Assembly: GCA_024681215.1 (NCBI GenBank)
Contig: JAILBG010000108.1
Span: 1 to 7,317, forward strand
DNA: 7,317 bases
Source: RUG563 sp024681215
GTDB taxonomy: Bacteria; Bacillota; Clostridia; Christensenellales; Aristaeellaceae
Direction of reading: 5' to 3'
The translations under genes were made by a program, and so were the position numbers. Numbering within the stretch: position 1 is the stretch's first letter; the number at the start of each line of letters is the position of its first letter. Shown in pieces: positions 4,899-7,317 of the stretch. The notes beneath the pieces were generated by a model that worked only from the letters and a program-made list of their open reading frames with translations, made no database searches and was not told where the DNA came from.

Positions 4899-7317
4899 GT
4901 GCTGCACGTCCCCCTCCGGGAACTGATGGGCGGCGCAGAGAAGGATGTGGGCCCGGGCCGCTTCCGGCTCGGTAAAAAGCAGGGCAAGCAGATCCTGCAG
5001 CTGATCCCGGAAGCCCACCGCGCCGCCGGGCTGATACGGCCCCATCCGGGCCATGAGGCGGGACGCGCGTACCTGATAAGGCAGCCACAGGTTCATCATC
5101 CTTTCCAGCCGTTCGTTTTCGGAAAACAGCCGGAGGGCGGAAAGCCGCATGCTCCACAGGGCCCGGATGCTTCGCTCCGCCTCCGCGGCGCCTTCGCTGA
5201 GCAGCGCGGCAAAGTCCTCCCGGGCCGCCTGTTCGCTTCCGGCGCAGCCCAGGGCCAGGGTGAAGCGCCGGGACTGGCGGGGCGGCAGGGCGATTTCCCG
5301 GGTCAGCAGCGCGGCGCTGCCCGGCCCCAGGGGATGGGAAAGGACGCGGGGCAGGCGCTCGCCCTCCGGCCGGATCGCGGCGGCGGCGCAGCTTTCCGCC
5401 TGCGCCCCTTCCATCGCCGCCCAGCACACGCCGTTTTCTCCCCGGGCGAAGGCCCATTCCCCGTCCCCGCGGCAGGGGATATCGGTCTCTCCGTCCCCCG
5501 GGGAAAAGCGCACCAGCCAGCAAAGGCGGTATACGCCGCCCGCTTCGGCCCGGAGCGTCAGCGCCCGGACCCCGCAGGCACGCTGCCGGTGGGCAAACAC
5601 AGTCAGCACGGCGCCCGCCCCGTCCAGGCGGGCGCGGTATTCGGTGACGCCCGGGGCGTGGACGCAGGCCCCGGCGGTCAGTATCCAGGCGCGGCCGCCG
5701 CCGTCGATCAGGTAGTATTCCTCGCTTCCGGGGGCCAGGAAGGGATCGGAACACCAGCGGGTCACCCGGTCCAGGCGGCTGCTGTCCCGCCAGGAGCCCA
5801 GGATGCCCCGGTCGCAGACCAGGGTGCCGAAATGCTCCCCGCACAGGATGCTGTGCCAGGGAACGGGCGGCGGAGACACCACCCAGTACGCGCCCTCCGG
5901 GGCAAAGCCGCCGAAGGAATTGAACGCGGCAAGCCGCGGCGCGGGGGCGGGCTGAGGCAGGGAAAGGCGCAGGAGGGACGCGGGCACGGGCGGGCAGCGC
6001 AGGGCGGAGAGCTGATCCCGCAGGGAAAGCCCGCAGCGCAGGGAAAGCCGGGCCAGGCTCTCCGCGGCGTCCATGTCCGCTTCGCTTCCGGATACGACGT
6101 GCACCCCGCCGGCCTGCCCCCGCAGTCCCCGTTCGCCGGACGCGGCAAGCAGCGTTTCCGCAGCGTCCCGGCAGGGGCGGCGATAGTCCTCCTCCTTCGG
6201 GCAGAACAGGATCAGATCCGTCCGGATCCCCTGCATGCGCATCCAGCCGTGGGCGCGCAGGGCGTGGCGGATCAGGGGCAGATCGGGCCGGGGGGAAATC
6301 CGCAGAAAGACCGTCGGGAGATCGCCGGAGACCCCCAGCCGCCACAGGGCGTCCCGGCCCGCAGGGGTGCGGCGGGCCTGGTGCGGCTGACCCGTGAACA
6401 GCGCCGCCCCCAGCATCTGCTGGTACAGGCTCAAGGCCCGGCCGTCGATGCCGCAGGCGCGCAGGACCATCCGGGACTGCACTGCGGCCAGGAAAAAGGC
6501 GGCCCGGGCCCGGGCGGGTGTGAACAGGCTATCCTCCGGCGCTTGCGCGGAGGGCAGCGTGAGGAAATATACCGTGGCTTCTCCGCCGGCGGACAGCCGT
6601 ACCGACGCCCGGAGGGACAGGCAGGGGGCGGTCACGTCCCCGAGACGGAGGGAGCAGGCGTCCGGAGCCGCGTGCAGCTGCGCCGGGTCGGCATAACTGC
6701 CCAGGGGGCCGAGAAACAAATGCCGGTCCCCCTGGCAGGCAAGCAGAGAAACGTCCCCCACGGCGGCGTGATAAACCGCGGGAAGCTCCTTTTCCGCTGC
6801 GTTCCGGGGCAGACGGCGGGCGCACAGGCCCTTTTTTCCGAAGGGGGAAACGCGCACGCTCAGATCCCGGAAGGCGGGGTGGGCATCGTCGTCCCGCCGG
6901 GAGCCCAGGGCGATTTCCAGGAAGGAAACGGCCTCCGCTTCCCGGGGCATCGTCCCCGGGTTTTCCAGCCGCAGGGCGGATACAGCCATGCCGGTGAGGG
7001 GGTCCACGCAGCAGGTGAGGAAAGCCTTCAGGCCGGCCGCTTCCTTTTCAAAGTGCGCGCAGCCCGCGTCGAAATATGCCTGTGCCCCTGCGTTCAGGCG
7101 ATCCGTCCGGCCGGTCCGGGCATCCCGAAGATAGAACTGAGGACCGGTCTGGGCGTTGGCCTCGGGATCGAAACGGGTAATCATGCAGTCCCCGGTTTTC
7201 AGGAACCCCTGGCCGTTGCCGGCGATCACCCAGGCGGTGCTTTTCCCGCAGAGGGCCTGGGCGTCCGGGGGCAGCCCCAGCCGGGCGGCGCGGCGCAGGC
7301 AGCCGGGATCTTTGGCT
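4896..7317 (-). CDS. Cyclic beta-1,2-glucan synthase-like protein (NdvB/Cgs family), upstream half, 5' end outside window
   Basis: Part of a very large enzyme family that polymerises UDP-glucose into beta-1,2-glucan and closes it into rings; typical members are about 2,800 residues, with an N-terminal GT84 domain, a middle cyclisation domain and a C-terminal GH94 region. Seen here, numbering from the in-frame GTG at 7229: a first GT36/GH94-associated beta-sandwich (GNGQGFL at 4-10, QFYLRDARTG at 31-40, DDAHPAF at 114-120); a helical region with GVSGDLPTVFLRI (299-311); a second beta-sandwich (FNSFGGFAPEG at 436-446, VPWHSI, TRWCSDPF at 490-497); and the first barrel helices, with NLWLPYQVRAS and GGAVGFRDQLQDLLAL, then FPEGDVQH before the TGA. 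The two-sandwich layout fits Cgs-type proteins better than stand-alone cellobiose phosphorylases. GTG 7229 is probably internal: the same frame stays open to the window edge (29 more codons, without a clear start) and reads directly into the conserved GNG segment. GC content is very high. Substrate and cyclising activity are inferred from family only. Confidence 0.85.
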   Translation of the reverse strand, partial: AKDPGCLRRAARLGLPPDAQALCGKSTAWVIAGNGQGFLKTGDCMITRFDPEANAQTGPQFYLRDARTGRTDRLNAGAQAYFDAGCAHFEKEAAGLKAFLTCCVDPLTGMAVSALRLENPGTMPREAEAVSFLEIALGSRRDDDAHPAFRDLSVRVSPFGKKGLCARRLPRNAAEKELPAVYHAAVGDVSLLACQGDRHLFLGPLGSYADPAQLHAAPDACSLRLGDVTAPCLSLRASVRLSAGGEATVYFLTLPSAQAPEDSLFTPARARAAFFLAAVQSRMVLRACGIDGRALSLYQQMLGAALFTGQPHQARRTPAGRDALWRLGVSGDLPTVFLRISPRPDLPLIRHALRAHGWMRMQGIRTDLILFCPKEEDYRRPCRDAAETLLAASGERGLRGQAGGVHVVSGSEADMDAAESLARLSLRCGLSLRDQLSALRCPPVPASLLRLSLPQPAPAPRLAAFNSFGGFAPEGAYWVVSPPPVPWHSILCGEHFGTLVCDRGILGSWRDSSRLDRVTRWCSDPFLAPGSEEYYLIDGGGRAWILTAGACVHAPGVTEYRARLDGAGAVLTVFAHRQRACGVRALTLRAEAGGVYRLCWLVRFSPGDGETDIPCRGDGEWAFARGENGVCWAAMEGAQAESCAAAAIRPEGERLPRVLSHPLGPGSAALLTREIALPPRQSRRFTLALGCAGSEQAAREDFAALLSEGAAEAERSIRALWSMRLSALRLFSENERLERMMNLWLPYQVRASRLMARMGPYQPGGAVGFRDQLQDLLALLFTEPEAARAHILLCAAHQFPEGDVQH

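Noticed and set aside
4849..6345. Minus-strand frame of 498 codons overlapping the glucan synthase-like gene
   Set aside because: The Pro/Arg/Gly-rich translation is a typical high-GC shadow; the overlapping frame holds all recognisable GH94 motifs.

Overview
The window looks like part of a GC-rich, low-oxygen Bacillota (Clostridia-like) chromosome. This is an inference from four things: a Firmicute-type RNase Y, U-tailed intrinsic terminators, a [4Fe-4S] dicluster aldo/keto reductase, and an S component of an energy-coupling-factor (ECF) vitamin transporter. No tRNA, rRNA, CRISPR array, transposon or phage gene is visible.

Left part, plus strand (1-1850): about 230 bases of non-coding leader contain a good intrinsic terminator at 144-169. 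The ribonuclease Y gene rny follows; its best start is GTG at 234, not the upstream TTG at 198. A very strong terminator closes it at 1808-1844.

Middle, minus strand (1949-3690): a two-gene unit reads right to left. It has a near-consensus promoter (TTGACG, 17-base spacer, TATCAT), then an aldo/keto reductase with a C-terminal double iron-sulfur domain, then 16 bases later an ECF S-component membrane protein. A hairpin at 1949-1978, between the converging transcripts, can terminate in both directions.

Right part, minus strand (3696 to beyond 7317): the C-terminal 1,200 or so codons of a large protein resembling cyclic beta-1,2-glucan synthase (NdvB/Cgs). It has two GT36/GH94-associated beta-sandwich regions followed by the GH94 catalytic barrel. 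The frame is still open at the right window edge, so the N-terminal glycosyltransferase part should lie outside. The reading frame is interrupted once, by an in-frame TGA at 4898-4896, exactly where the family has the first Trp of its EGDVQHWWH motif. The frame and the protein similarity continue undisturbed on the other side. This is the most notable feature of the window: a recent nonsense mutation, a sequence error, or UGA readthrough.

The three units look functionally independent: RNA turnover, vitamin uptake or redox metabolism, and glucan synthesis. Only the reductase and the S component appear co-transcribed. The window shows no clearly new multigene system.
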